From contig CAMVCZ010000011.1 of NCBI GenBank assembly GCA_947166105.1, positions 1 to 64,000 of the forward strand: a stretch of DNA of 64,000 nucleotides. Reading direction: 5' to 3'. Under the pieces are notes generated by a model, which saw only the letters and a list, made by a program, of their open reading frames with translations, did not search any database and was not told the DNA's origin. The stretch's first letter is position 1. Every line of letters begins with the position of its first letter. Below are positions 27,934 through 36,678 of the stretch, piece by piece. The DNA is from an uncultured Bacteroidales bacterium. Lineage in GTDB: Bacteria > Bacteroidota > Bacteroidia > Bacteroidales > F082. Made by a program: the position numbers and the translations under genes.

Positions 27934-28395
27934 TTATCCACGTATTCTTTTGTAAATAGTAGTGTTTATAAAACGTTTGTAGGGCAACCAAAAGTACCGG
28001 TAATTTTCAGAAGTGTAGTGATTGACAAAGCCGAGACTTTTTAGGAAACGTGTTGTTCGAGTGTTTTCCAATGTGCACTGGGAACGTACAGCCTTACCAT
28101 CTTTAAATAACCTTTCTATTAGGGTAATCATTGCCTCATAGCTGTCCCATGCTGAACCGCTCCAACAACCTCCATGAATCTGTACTTGATTGCCTCTCCA
28201 TAATTCTTCTATTAACAGGGCAAACGCCACAGGAGTGTTTGCCCTGTTATATGCCACATATCCATGGACAAAATCTTGCTGGAGTATCTCCCTTAGTTCT
28301 TTGTCGGTAGAAATACCAGAGAAAATATTATTCCAATCGTGTTCGGAAAAGCGTGACACGATTTCCTCATCGCACAAACGACGCCAATCAATCAT
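27934..28395 (-). CDS. GNAT-family acetyltransferase
   Basis: A 153-residue protein with GNAT features: the strand AYNRANTPVAFALL, a VQIHGGCW strand, and the motif ENTRTTRFLKSLGF near the end, where the acetyl-CoA-binding helix and the following strand lie. The substrate is unknown. It sits between two small genes in a compact AT-rich run (stop and next start adjacent on both sides). Confidence 0.7.
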   Translation of the reverse strand: MIDWRRLCDEEIVSRFSEHDWNNIFSGISTDKELREILQQDFVHGYVAYNRANTPVAFALLIEELWRGNQVQIHGGCWSGSAWDSYEAMITLIERLFKDGKAVRSQCTLENTRTTRFLKSLGFVNHYTSENYRYFWLPYKRFINTTIYKRIRG

Positions 28396-28605
28396 TTATT
28401 TCCTTTTTTTTGCTTGTTCTTTGGCAATCTTTAGATTTTCCTTTGCGCGGGCTAGGTGTTCTTTATTTTGTGCAATGAGTTTACGAACAGCTTCTTTGCG
28501 AGTCTTTGAGATATTTGGGCTCTTCAATTCGGCTTGATAATTTGCAATGACTTTTTGATAGTTTTTCACAGTCTGTTCTGCATTTTCAACATTTGTTGTA
28601 CCCAT
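28396..28605 (-). CDS. Small basic coiled-coil protein
   Basis: A 69-residue highly charged helical protein, rich in Lys, Glu and Ala, ending AKEQAKKRK. No family is recognised. It is adjacent to the acetyltransferase gene with no gap, so it likely belongs to the same transcript. It is short enough that translation needs confirmation. Confidence 0.5.
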   Translation of the reverse strand: MGTTNVENAEQTVKNYQKVIANYQAELKSPNISKTRKEAVRKLIAQNKEHLARAKENLKIAKEQAKKRK

Positions 28606-28657
28606 GTTTTTGTAGGCCAGTTATATCCCATCGGCCTCATCGGTTTTTGTTGCTAAT

Positions 28658-28850
28658 CTATAGTTTAATATAAACTATGTAAATGTGGTCGGTATCAATA
28701 TGCTTATCAATAAGTTCTACGCAATCATCGCCATAGAGTTCTTTCATTGCAATGCGAGCTTTGGAAACATCCTGTATTACCATGAACTTGTAGCAATCAT
28801 CTACATTATCAATGTCACCTTTGGTTTTTCCGTTGCGAAGCCCTTGATTG
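28658..28850 (-). pseudogene. C-terminal remnant of a second copy of the nuclease-like gene
   Basis: Read on the minus strand and ending at the TAG at 28658-28660, the frame gives GLRNGKTKGDIDN, CYKFMV and HIDTDHIYIVYIKL. This aligns with the C-terminal ~85 residues of the nuclease-like protein at 31075-31734 (AAQRNGIIKDLDG, CDKFMV, NIDTKHIYIVYIQL). The N-terminal part, including the putative active site, is missing. It is joined upstream to a copy of the first codons of the small membrane gene at 27933. Confidence 0.75.
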
Positions 28851-28874
28851 AAATATCCAAAGAAATATTGCCAT
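28848..28874. repeat. Copy of the 5' end of the small membrane gene
   Basis: These bases match 27907-27933 at 26 of 27 positions, including a 23-base identical run that ends at the start codon complement. It marks a recombination junction between the end of the coiled-coil gene and the nuclease remnant. Confidence 0.8.
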
Positions 28875-28883
28875 ACAACAGTT

Positions 28884-30476
28884 TTAGTCTATTTCATCCA
28901 AATCAACCCCAGAATCTAGTTTTTCGAATCTTAGTTTTTCTTTTTGCAAGGCTGCTTTTGCATCTGCTCTTTTTTGTATATAATAACTATCTCTTTTGTG
29001 CCGAGCACAATCTGCCTCACAGTCTGCCACTCTTGACCTTAATTCTTCAATCTTCCTCCTGCTTTCAATCATCAGTCGCTGCCGCTTGCGAAATTGGTCT
29101 TCTGGCCACCCTCTCCACCCGTCTATTTTTTGAACAACATCAATTAGTAAATTTGTTGTATTTTGTATTCTGGCTATTAAATCCCCTTCTTTTTTATCAC
29201 GTAATATAATATCCTTTCTTATGAGAACCTTTTTCGTTTCTACCACCTCACAATCATCAAATCCTTGCGACTTGAGATAATCCATTATATCAAGTCTCAT
29301 TTTTTCTGCAATTTCTTTATTCTCGAATTCATTTGATTTAAAAGAAACAACTACATCGAAACCCTTTTCTTCTCTGTAATAACTATAATGAAATTGACCG
29401 GTTCTAAAAGAAGAAAGTCGGAAAACATTTTCTTTTTCCTGGTAGAGGGATTTTTTAAGCCCTTGCGCTGCTTCTTGAAGAATCGTTTTCATAGAAGTTC
29501 TGATTGTAACTCCACCTATAGTTCTAGTTACTGTATCATCAATAACCTTATCCACAGACCCTCTTGCTTTGGGCTCACTGTTAACCGAAGCTTTCTTTTT
29601 CCCAAAAAGACCTTTCAGTAGCGATTGTCCTTTATTCTCATTTGCTTTCTCTGTTTCTCTCGCAGTTTCCGCTTTCTTTTTCTCTTCTTCCATCTTTCTC
29701 CTTGCTTCCTCCTCAGCCTCTTCTCTTGCTTCTTTTTCCCCTCGTGAAAAGAACGCCGAAATCAAATCCATTGCTTTACTTTGTTGTTCAGCCACCTTTT
29801 TCGCTTCTTCTACGCTCTTCCTTTCTTCCTCTTCTCTTTTTTTCTTATCTTCCTCAGACTTTTTCTTTTCCTCTTCCTCTTCCTCTTCATATTGTTTTCT
29901 CATTTCTCCAACAGCAATGTTAAGCGATATTTGACCAATAGGGTAAATATTGTTCAGCCCCTCATTTCTTCGTTTAAGCCATTCTTGGTCATCATTAGAA
30001 TCATCAAACGTAATATTGTTTTTTGTCAAATCTCCTTTCTCGGCTTTTTGAGCCAAATCATCCCACCAATCCAGCACTCTCATTGCGGCCAATGTAGGCA
30101 TAGCAGCATAGTAAAATCCGACATAATCATCTGTTGTTAGTCGATCGTAACATAAAAATGCATTTTTCAAACGCAACGTATTGTTATCGGTCAGTGCCAC
30201 ACTGCAATAATCATAACAAACATCCTTCATTACAAGGCCTTTATTATAGTCGTTTACCAATTGCAATGCCATTGCCCTATCATTGATAGAACGCTTCGTC
30301 TCAGCATACAGTGTTATTATTCCATCATCTGCGGCATCTGCATCCCACTCCCAATATATTTTCCCTTTTTGCGCATATTTAGGACATTTGCACACTATGG
30401 TATCCTCGTTTACAACAAACTCACATTCTTTAAACTCTTTATTCAGAAAAGGAACAAGTTCGCTAATTGTTTTCAT
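28884..30476 (-). CDS. Large charged coiled-coil protein of unknown function
   Basis: About 530 residues. The N-terminal ~190 residues look globular, with an alternating strand-helix pattern slightly like YbjN-type folds (my inference). A very long Glu/Lys/Arg coiled coil follows (about 200-300), then a second globular part and another charged helix at the C-terminus. I start it at the ATG at 30476, 8 bases after the previous stop; an ATG at 30503 would overlap that gene by 19. It is the third gene of an AT-rich operon with the unknown 194-residue protein and the nuclease-like protein. No known domain is recognised with confidence. Confidence 0.65.
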   Translation of the reverse strand: MKTISELVPFLNKEFKECEFVVNEDTIVCKCPKYAQKGKIYWEWDADAADDGIITLYAETKRSINDRAMALQLVNDYNKGLVMKDVCYDYCSVALTDNNTLRLKNAFLCYDRLTTDDYVGFYYAAMPTLAAMRVLDWWDDLAQKAEKGDLTKNNITFDDSNDDQEWLKRRNEGLNNIYPIGQISLNIAVGEMRKQYEEEEEEEKKKSEEDKKKREEEERKSVEEAKKVAEQQSKAMDLISAFFSRGEKEAREEAEEEARRKMEEEKKKAETARETEKANENKGQSLLKGLFGKKKASVNSEPKARGSVDKVIDDTVTRTIGGVTIRTSMKTILQEAAQGLKKSLYQEKENVFRLSSFRTGQFHYSYYREEKGFDVVVSFKSNEFENKEIAEKMRLDIMDYLKSQGFDDCEVVETKKVLIRKDIILRDKKEGDLIARIQNTTNLLIDVVQKIDGWRGWPEDQFRKRQRLMIESRRKIEELRSRVADCEADCARHKRDSYYIQKRADAKAALQKEKLRFEKLDSGVDLDEID

Positions 30477-30484
30477 AGTAGCTT

Positions 30485-31069
30485 CTATTTTTGTATTGGA
30501 CAAAACAATTCGGCCATATTATTAAAAGAGCCCATGGAATAACTTCGCATTTCACCCATCATGGTAATAAGACCCAACACACTAGTCAATGCGGAACCTA
30601 AACCAAATGCACGCTTGAGAAAGATGAGGTTAAGCCCTTTATCATACACAACACGAATACCAATTGCACTTTTAAATGTCCGAGTGTTGGTCATTTCCAA
30701 AATATCTTTCTCTTGGACATCCGGTTTTAGCTGCGCTCCAAGTGGCAGCACGGACACATCAAGTTTCATTCCGGACTCAACTATTTGCCAGACAAACATT
30801 ATGTTGGAATATGGTTTTATCTCATCAGGCTGCCATACTCCATTGGAAAGATCCAAAACATTGGCCCATCTCGCAACTCCTGGAAAATTGAAATACTGAC
30901 CAAAAACACCGTCGCCACTTCTTCTATAGGCCTCTTTGAATTTTTCTAAAAGATCTGAAGGAATGGCTTTTAGGGGAACTGCTTCTGGGAAAACCAAATT
31001 ACTGATAGTAGGTATATTTTCAACCCTTTTTATCTCTTTTGATACATCGATGACTTGTTGCTCTGCCAT
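30485..31069 (-). CDS. Unknown protein, middle gene of the nuclease-like operon
   Basis: A 194-residue protein with no family I recognise. It is mostly soluble in composition with a hydrophobic stretch near the C-terminus (about 160-175, GLGSALTSVLGLITMM) that could be a membrane or packing helix. It lies 5 bases after the nuclease-like gene and 8 before the coiled-coil gene, so the three are one operon. Base composition is AT-rich like its neighbours and unlike the flanking housekeeping genes. Confidence 0.6.
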   Translation of the reverse strand: MAEQQVIDVSKEIKRVENIPTISNLVFPEAVPLKAIPSDLLEKFKEAYRRSGDGVFGQYFNFPGVARWANVLDLSNGVWQPDEIKPYSNIMFVWQIVESGMKLDVSVLPLGAQLKPDVQEKDILEMTNTRTFKSAIGIRVVYDKGLNLIFLKRAFGLGSALTSVLGLITMMGEMRSYSMGSFNNMAELFCPIQK

Positions 31070-31074
31070 AGTGT

Positions 31075-31734
31075 TTATAAATTGAAGTTGTTTTCTATTT
31101 CTACAGTTTTCAATTGTATATAAACAATGTATATGTGTTTAGTATCTATATTGTTACTCTCCAAATTCACACAAATATCCTTATATTGTATGTTGTTTTC
31201 AAGAAGGTTATGCATTGCATCTTTGACTTTGTTGCTGTCTTGCATTTCGAGGAGCACCATAAACTTATCACAACGATCCGTGTAGTTCTTGTCAAATTTC
31301 CCTTTTCCTTCCCATATGCCATCCAAGTCTTTTATAATCCCATTCCTCTGCGCTGCACCAAATTCATCTCCGCCCACAGGAATATTGCACTTGACTTCTG
31401 CAATAAGATTAATACCATCTTTTTCTTTTTCACAACACACATCAAATCCATTGGTATTGGGATGCTGCTCATCAACTTTCTCTCTGATTTTTCCGGCTTG
31501 AACGGAATCAATGATTCCCAATCTGCATATTTCATCAATGAAAGCCAACGTCACTTTCAGCGTTATCAAGTTGTTGATATTGCTTATGGCTTTCTTCATC
31601 TCGACAAGGTCATTGATTGTAAGGCGTTTCAAGTAGTCTTCTCCATTTGTCTTTAACGCCTGATTCCAATAACGATTGAACTTCTCTTCGAGGTCAAGTT
31701 GTCGGGAATACCCTTTATCTGCTTTATTTTCCAC
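31075..31734 (-). CDS. PD-(D/E)XK nuclease-like protein
   Basis: A 219-residue protein. An N-terminal helical part (1-90) precedes the segment GFDVCCEKEKDGINLIAEVKC, in which Asp98 and Glu113-x-Lys115 are spaced and placed in strands as in restriction-endonuclease-like active sites. The C-terminal part (about 125-210) is duplicated as a remnant at 28658-28850. It is the first gene of a three-gene AT-rich operon. Function as a nuclease is inferred from the motif only. Possible roles are defence or mobile-element maintenance. Confidence 0.55.
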   Translation of the reverse strand: MENKADKGYSRQLDLEEKFNRYWNQALKTNGEDYLKRLTINDLVEMKKAISNINNLITLKVTLAFIDEICRLGIIDSVQAGKIREKVDEQHPNTNGFDVCCEKEKDGINLIAEVKCNIPVGGDEFGAAQRNGIIKDLDGIWEGKGKFDKNYTDRCDKFMVLLEMQDSNKVKDAMHNLLENNIQYKDICVNLESNNIDTKHIYIVYIQLKTVEIENNFNL

Positions 31735-32048
31735 GTAGTTTGTTTTACAGTTTGAAAAATGCTATATTTAGTTTATTTTATTTCTCTTTTTTATGCCATA
31801 AAATTTACGTTTGAATTTGAAAGTTCAAAGATATGCATTTTTTTTGATACTGATAAACTTTTTTGATATATAATTATAAGACATTGAAAATCAATATTAT
31901 AAATCATACATTTCCAAGCTCTCAAAGTCTTTATATACAAAGAGTTAGAAATTTATAACTGCTTCATTTTTAACGTCGTTATATTCTGGGGGCGTAATTA
32001 TAGAAAAAGTCCGATTGACAATGCTTTTTGGGAAAAACAATTAAAAAA

Positions 32049-32065
32049 TTCGCAAAAAATGCGAA
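32049..32065. promoter_or_regulatory. Inverted repeat TTCGCA-aaaaa-TGCGAA, likely HigA operator
   Basis: Perfect 6-base arms lie 18 bases upstream of the -7 box TATTTTTG (32083-32090), where the -33 region is expected. HigA-type antitoxins repress their own operon from such palindromes. The core GCAAAAAATGC also occurs at 43337-43349. Confidence 0.55.
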
Positions 32066-32082
32066 CTTTTGAGAAAAAGTAT

Positions 32083-32090
32083 TATTTTTG
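32083..32090 (+). promoter_or_regulatory. -7 box TATTTTTG of higBA
   Basis: It matches TAnnTTTG and lies 23 bases before the higB ATG at 32113. Confidence 0.6.
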
Positions 32091-32112
32091 CACCTGAAAA
32101 ACATCCTGCAAA

Positions 32113-32421
32113 ATGGAGATCGTATTTGAAAAGGACTATCTGCGTGAGCTTTACTATGACGGCAAGACGAGTGACAAACAACATCGTTACCAACCGCAAA
32201 TTGTGAAGAAATATGTTCGCGTGGTCAACATCCTTGACTCAGTGGATAAGACGGCAGATTTGTTTCGCTATCGAGCTCTGCATTATGAGAAACTAGTGGG
32301 TGACAAGGCTGGGCTGGAGTCGGTGCGCGTCAACGACCAGTATAGGATTGAGTTCAAATCGTCGGCAGAAGGCGGTATCACCATTTGCAATATCATAGAA
32401 TTGTCAAACCATTATCAATAA
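32113..32421 (+). CDS. higB: Type II toxin, HigB/RelE family
   Basis: A 102-residue RelE-fold ribosome-dependent mRNA interferase. It has the RFRALHYEKL-like central helix region, then SVRVNDQYRIEFK and a C-terminal IIELSNHYQ typical of HigB. The toxin precedes its antitoxin, the usual order for higBA. The promoter and an inverted repeat lie upstream. GC content is above that of the nuclease-like operon to the left. Confidence 0.88.
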   Translation: MEIVFEKDYLRELYYDGKTSDKQHRYQPQIVKKYVRVVNILDSVDKTADLFRYRALHYEKLVGDKAGLESVRVNDQYRIEFKSSAEGGITICNIIELSNHYQ

Positions 32422-32434
32422 AGGAGGAACAGTC

Positions 32435-32746
32435 ATGGGAAACTTAGGTTACGGAGCCTATCCGACACACCCGGGAGAGGTGTTGAAGGACGAGATTGAG
32501 GAACGCGGCATCAGCCAGCGCCAGTTGGCCGAAAGCATGGGCTTGACCTATTCCGTGGTCAACGAGATTTTGAATGCCCATCGTCCACTAACGGCAAAGA
32601 CCGCCTTGATGTTTGAGGCCGCTCTTGATGTGCCTGCCGACTCGCTCATGTATCTTCAAACGAAGTACAACATGCAGACGGCCCGAAAAGATGCTTCCAT
32701 TATAGATGTCTTGAAGGGAATCAGGAAGGTTGCCGCTGCTCTGTGA
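32435..32746 (+). CDS. higA: HigA-family antitoxin
   Basis: A 103-residue XRE-type helix-turn-helix protein with the HigA opening THPGEVLKDEIEERGISQRQLAESMG and the recognition helix area SVVNEILNAHRP. It neutralises HigB and is expected to bind the upstream inverted repeat. The gap to higB is 13 bases. Confidence 0.9.
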   Translation: MGNLGYGAYPTHPGEVLKDEIEERGISQRQLAESMGLTYSVVNEILNAHRPLTAKTALMFEAALDVPADSLMYLQTKYNMQTARKDASIIDVLKGIRKVAAAL

Positions 32747-32770
32747 GCTGTAAAACGATAATCACAAAAA

Positions 32771-32795
32771 TAGGGACGCAAGCGTTGCGTCCCTA
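32771..32795. terminator. Bidirectional terminator between higA and aminotransferase gene
   Basis: TAGGGACGCAA and TTGCGTCCCTA form a perfect 11-bp stem with a 3-base loop, with A-rich DNA to the left and T-rich DNA to the right, in a convergent gap. Confidence 0.75.
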
Positions 32796-32817
32796 CTTTT
32801 CACTCCTAACTCTTCTC

Positions 32818-34137
32818 TTATTTTACTGGGTGATCCTTGGCAAACGCCTCTAACCGCTCAGCCAAAATCGGAATCTCTTCCCTTTGGATGAGCGAGGTGC
32901 AGGCGCGGATGCCTTGTTTGGTGCTGCCGCAGGTGTCCAACGAGATGCCGGAAACGCCGTAGTAGAGCATCTCTTTCACGAGGTCGGCACCAGTGAAGCC
33001 CGGATAGCAGAACGTGAAGTAGAAACCATCAGCGATGGGCTCGCCGCAGTCTTCGTCGTAGGTGATGTAGAAGCCGTTGTCGGTGAAGGCTTTCTTCATC
33101 AGCTCGGCCTTGCGACCGTATTCCAACACGTCGTCGCGGTAGCAATAAGTGCCATCGTTGACGGCCTTCATCACGGCGGCCAAAGCGTATTGTGCCGAGT
33201 GCGAAGTACCTGAGCTCAACGGGTGCAAGGCGCCGAAGAGGAAGGCCCGCAGGAAGACTTCCTGTCCGCAGAAGGCTTTCAGGTCGGGATAGTGGCGCGC
33301 GGCCAACTTGTTGCTGATGCCGATGATGGCGCAACGTTCGCCGGCGTAGCTGAAGGCCTTGGAGCTGGAAATCATCAGGATGTAGTTGTCGGTGTACTTG
33401 CCCACGGTGGGTTGGTAAGGCTCTTCGCCGGGGTGGCTGTAGTCCTTGCGGAAGTCCATGCCGAAGTAGGCGAGGTCTTCCATGACGATAACGTCATACT
33501 TGTTGGCCATTTCGCCGATGATGCGCAGTTCCTCGTCGGTGAGGCACACCCATGTCGGGTTGTTGGGGTTGGAGTAGAGCATACTATGAATGTTGCCCTT
33601 GCTCAGCACCTCTTCGAGTTTGGCGCGCAGTTTCTCGCCACGGTACTCGTAGATGTCGAAATGCTCCATCGGGATTCCCAATACCTTGTTCTGGAACTTG
33701 TGGACGGGGAAGCCCGGGTCGATGAAGAGCATGGTGTTTTTCTTCGCGTTGGTGTGACCTGCAATCATAAACGAGGCGAAAGCACCTTGCATGGATCCGA
33801 CGGTCGGGATGCAGTTGGCGGCATCAACGTCCAAGTCGAGGAAGTTCTTGATGAAGCGCGAGGCTTCTTTTTTCAGCACGGGAGCACCGTCGATGGGCGG
33901 ATAGTTGGCGGCCACACCGTCTTGCAAGGCCTTGATTTGGGCTTCCACGCCGACGCGAGCGGCGGGCAGTCCGGGATTGCCTAACTCCATGTGGATGAAC
34001 TTCTTGCCAGAAGCGGCTTCGAGGTCAAAGGCCAATTTGTTGATTTCACGGATGCCGGCTCTTCCGATGCTCGGCAGACCACTTTCAGCAAAGACTTTCT
34101 TTGCCAAATCTTGGGGTACGATATTGTGTTGCATCAT
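32818..34137 (-). CDS. PLP-dependent aminotransferase, class I/II
   Basis: About 439 residues, fold-type I. Visible are SMQGAFASF near the cofactor phosphate site, NPNNPTWVCLTDEE, EDLAYFGMDFR and the Schiff-base lysine in ISSSKAFSYAGERCA. The C-terminal half is longer than in classical aspartate aminotransferases. The amino-acid substrate cannot be read from sequence. I start it at 34137 (MMQHNIVP) because the -7 box at 34176-34183 leaves too little room for the ATG at 34164. Confidence 0.85.
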   Translation of the reverse strand: MMQHNIVPQDLAKKVFAESGLPSIGRAGIREINKLAFDLEAASGKKFIHMELGNPGLPAARVGVEAQIKALQDGVAANYPPIDGAPVLKKEASRFIKNFLDLDVDAANCIPTVGSMQGAFASFMIAGHTNAKKNTMLFIDPGFPVHKFQNKVLGIPMEHFDIYEYRGEKLRAKLEEVLSKGNIHSMLYSNPNNPTWVCLTDEELRIIGEMANKYDVIVMEDLAYFGMDFRKDYSHPGEEPYQPTVGKYTDNYILMISSSKAFSYAGERCAIIGISNKLAARHYPDLKAFCGQEVFLRAFLFGALHPLSSGTSHSAQYALAAVMKAVNDGTYCYRDDVLEYGRKAELMKKAFTDNGFYITYDEDCGEPIADGFYFTFCYPGFTGADLVKEMLYYGVSGISLDTCGSTKQGIRACTSLIQREEIPILAERLEAFAKDHPVK

Positions 34138-34175
34138 ATCTATTGAATATTTTTGTCGTATCAAATTTGGAACGG

Positions 34176-34183
34176 CAAAGTTA
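34176..34183 (-). promoter_or_regulatory. -7 box TAACTTTG of the aminotransferase gene
   Basis: It matches TAnnTTTG on the minus strand, 39 bases before the chosen ATG at 34137 and only 12 before the alternative ATG at 34164. Confidence 0.5.
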
Positions 34184-34244
34184 GGGAATTAGTTTGACAT
34201 GTGCAAAATAAAATGGCTTATGGTCAAAAATAGGCGGTTTTATG

Positions 34245-36635
34245 CTACCTGAAATACACCCTTGTTATCCCCGTTCCTCCGGTTTCCAACGATGCGTCGC
34301 AGAAGCGTTCCACCTCGTGGATGTGGCTGAGTTTTTCGCGGATGAGTTTGCGGAGGATACCGTTGCCTTTGCCGTGGAGGATGCTCACTTCCTTGATGCT
34401 GAGGAGCTTGGCTTCGTCCAAATACTTGTCTACGATGTCCAAGGCTTCATCGGCGCGTTTGCCGCGCACATCTAAGGTGAGATCGAAATGCTCGGCCTTT
34501 TCGCTGAGGTCTTCGGCGATGCCCGACTGCCAGCGGCGTTGGGTTTTGCGGGCTTCGGCGCGACTCACCTTGCGGAGTTTGTCGGGCGAGGTGCGCAAGC
34601 GAATACTGTCGAACAAGATGGTGGCGTCGGTGTCGCTGATGGCGAGGATTTCGCCCATCACTTGCATTTCCTCGATGCAAACCGTGTCACCCACTTTCAG
34701 CACGACTTCGGCTTCATCTTTTTTCTTGGCTTCGGCCACTTCCTTGGCTTTTTGCGCGATTTCTTCCTTGGTCTTTTCAAGGTTCTGGCGGATTTCCTTG
34801 GTTTTGTTTTTTTCCGCCTGTGCCTCCTTGATTTCCTTGATAGTGCGCTCGATTTGGCTGTTCGCTTTCGCTATAAGATCCTGAGCTTCAGCCGCTGCGT
34901 CGCGAAGATATTGTTTCTTCTTGCCTTCAAGTGCGGCCAAAAGTTTTTTGTATTTCTCCACCACTTCGGTCAGAAGTTGGTCGGCAATGCGCAGGTCTTG
35001 TTCTTTCTTGCGGATGGCCTTTTTGTCGACTTCCAACTGTTGCAGCTGCTTCTCGAATTTCAGATGCTGGTCGCCGGTGATGTTGGCTGCGTCGTCGAGG
35101 ATTTGTTTCGGAAAGCCGATTTTCTTGGCGATTTCAAAGGCGAAAGAGGAACCGGGCTTGCCTGTGAGCATAATGTACATTGGCTGCATAAAGCGCGTGT
35201 CGAACAGCATTGCCCCATTGATGATGCCCTCGTGGTTGTCGGCCAAAAGTTTCAGGTTGGCATAGTGCGTCGTGACCATACCGAAAGCCTGTTTCTTGTT
35301 GAGTTCCAACAAAATGGCCTCGGCGATGGCTCCGCCCAATTGCGGCTCGGTGCCCGTGCCAAACTCATCAATGAGGAACAGCGTTTTTCCGTCGGCGTTT
35401 TCCAACAGGGCCTTCATATTAATAAGGTGTGAACTGTAGGTGGAAAGGTCGTCCAAAATGGACTGCTCGTCGCCGATGTCGATGAAGAGGCTGTCGAAAA
35501 GGCCGCACTGAGAGTCGATGCGCATTGGAGGCATAAGGCCGCATTGCAGCATATATTGCAGCAGGCCAGTGGTTTTCAGGCAAACGGACTTGCCGCCAGC
35601 GTTGGGTCCGCTGATGACCAAAATGCGGTCGGTTTCGTCCAACTTCAAATCCAACGGAACAACTTGTTTGCCTTGTTTTTTCAGTTTTTGCTCCAAAAGC
35701 GGATGCCGCGCCTGAATCCAATTTATATAAGGTGTGTTTTTGATTTCGGGCTTGATGCCCCCGATTTCATTGGCCAACAATGCCTTGGCGCGAATGAAAT
35801 CAAGTTCGCCGAGCATATTCCAAGCCTTGCGCAATTCTGAGAGATAAGGCCGCAGCAAGCGTGTGAAAGCCATCAAAATACGATGGATTTCTCGTCGCTC
35901 GGCATATTCCAACTCCTTGATTTCGTTGGAAGTGTCAAAAATTTCGGCAGGTTCGATGTAAACGGTTTGCCCTGTCGCCGACTCGTCGTGGATGAAGCCT
36001 CGGATGGCGCGTTTGTCGCTCGCTTTCACGGGGATGACCAAACGCCCATCGCGGATGGTGATTTCCGATTTTTGGTCGACCCAGCCCGCAGTCTTGGCGT
36101 CGCCCATAATTTGGCGGATGCGCTTCTCAATGCCGCCTTGCTTGCGGCGAATGCTTTGGCGAATTTCCAACAATTCGGTGGAAGCGTTGTCGGGGATTTC
36201 GCCCTTATCATCAACGAGGCGATTGACCTCGGTAAAGATACTGCGTTCAATGAAAATGTTCTCAATCAGCGATTTGAGTTGAGGGAAATTGACCGAGCCT
36301 TCCGAATGGCCGAAACGCAAAATGGCTTCCAAAACATTCAGCGAAGGCTTCAAAGCGAACAAATCCTCCACGCTGAGGCAGGTTCCCTCGATTTGGATTT
36401 GATGGAAAGCCTCGCGCAAGTCGTGGAAGTCGCGCACGGGGAAAGGCACGCCCGTTTGCAGCAAGCGGATGAACTCGTCAGTTTGCTCCAAACTCTTGAG
36501 GATAAGGGCTTTGTCGGTCGAAAATGCCATTTCGTCCACTTTCTCCAAGCCCATTTGACTGATGCAGTGGCCGGAAACCATTTGTCGGATGCTGACGAAG
36601 CCGATTTTCTGTTCAAAATTGGTCGGGTAAATCAC
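34245..36635 (-). CDS. mutS2: Endonuclease MutS2
   Basis: About 796 residues. The MutS-type ATPase has Walker A SGPNAGGKSVCLKT, LFLIDEFGTGTEP and the conserved THY. A coiled-coil clamp follows the ATPase, and the last ~85 residues are a Smr nuclease domain (LDVRGKRADEAL, LHGKGNGILR). In other bacteria MutS2 suppresses recombination or rescues collided ribosomes. I choose the GTG at 36635 (reading VIYPTNFEQKIGF): the -7 box TACCTTTG lies only 20 bases upstream of it, and the ATG at 36719 is upstream of that promoter. Confidence 0.9.
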   Translation of the reverse strand: MIYPTNFEQKIGFVSIRQMVSGHCISQMGLEKVDEMAFSTDKALILKSLEQTDEFIRLLQTGVPFPVRDFHDLREAFHQIQIEGTCLSVEDLFALKPSLNVLEAILRFGHSEGSVNFPQLKSLIENIFIERSIFTEVNRLVDDKGEIPDNASTELLEIRQSIRRKQGGIEKRIRQIMGDAKTAGWVDQKSEITIRDGRLVIPVKASDKRAIRGFIHDESATGQTVYIEPAEIFDTSNEIKELEYAERREIHRILMAFTRLLRPYLSELRKAWNMLGELDFIRAKALLANEIGGIKPEIKNTPYINWIQARHPLLEQKLKKQGKQVVPLDLKLDETDRILVISGPNAGGKSVCLKTTGLLQYMLQCGLMPPMRIDSQCGLFDSLFIDIGDEQSILDDLSTYSSHLINMKALLENADGKTLFLIDEFGTGTEPQLGGAIAEAILLELNKKQAFGMVTTHYANLKLLADNHEGIINGAMLFDTRFMQPMYIMLTGKPGSSFAFEIAKKIGFPKQILDDAANITGDQHLKFEKQLQQLEVDKKAIRKKEQDLRIADQLLTEVVEKYKKLLAALEGKKKQYLRDAAAEAQDLIAKANSQIERTIKEIKEAQAEKNKTKEIRQNLEKTKEEIAQKAKEVAEAKKKDEAEVVLKVGDTVCIEEMQVMGEILAISDTDATILFDSIRLRTSPDKLRKVSRAEARKTQRRWQSGIAEDLSEKAEHFDLTLDVRGKRADEALDIVDKYLDEAKLLSIKEVSILHGKGNGILRKLIREKLSHIHEVERFCDASLETGGTGITRVYFR

Positions 36636-36654
36636 TGGTCGTTTTTTTAGGTCG

Positions 36655-36662
36655 CAAAGGTA
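36655..36662 (-). promoter_or_regulatory. -7 box TACCTTTG of mutS2
   Basis: It matches TAnnTTTG on the minus strand. It decides the GTG start of mutS2 at 36635. It is adjacent to the first unit of the 34-bp periodic array, which may therefore touch both divergent promoters. Confidence 0.6.
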
Positions 36663-36678
36663 CACATTTCGGTTTACC

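Larger units (their letters stand above)
31735..32112. other. AT-rich divergent intergenic region
   Basis: Very AT-rich DNA between the nuclease-like operon (minus) and higB (plus). It contains a minus-strand -7 box TATCTTTG at 31826-31833, plausible for the operon, and the higBA promoter and operator described separately. No gene is seen. Confidence 0.5.

Noticed and set aside
29569..29934. Plus-strand Ser/Phe/Leu-rich frame
   Set aside because: It is the complement of the Glu/Lys coiled-coil codons of the minus-strand gene.
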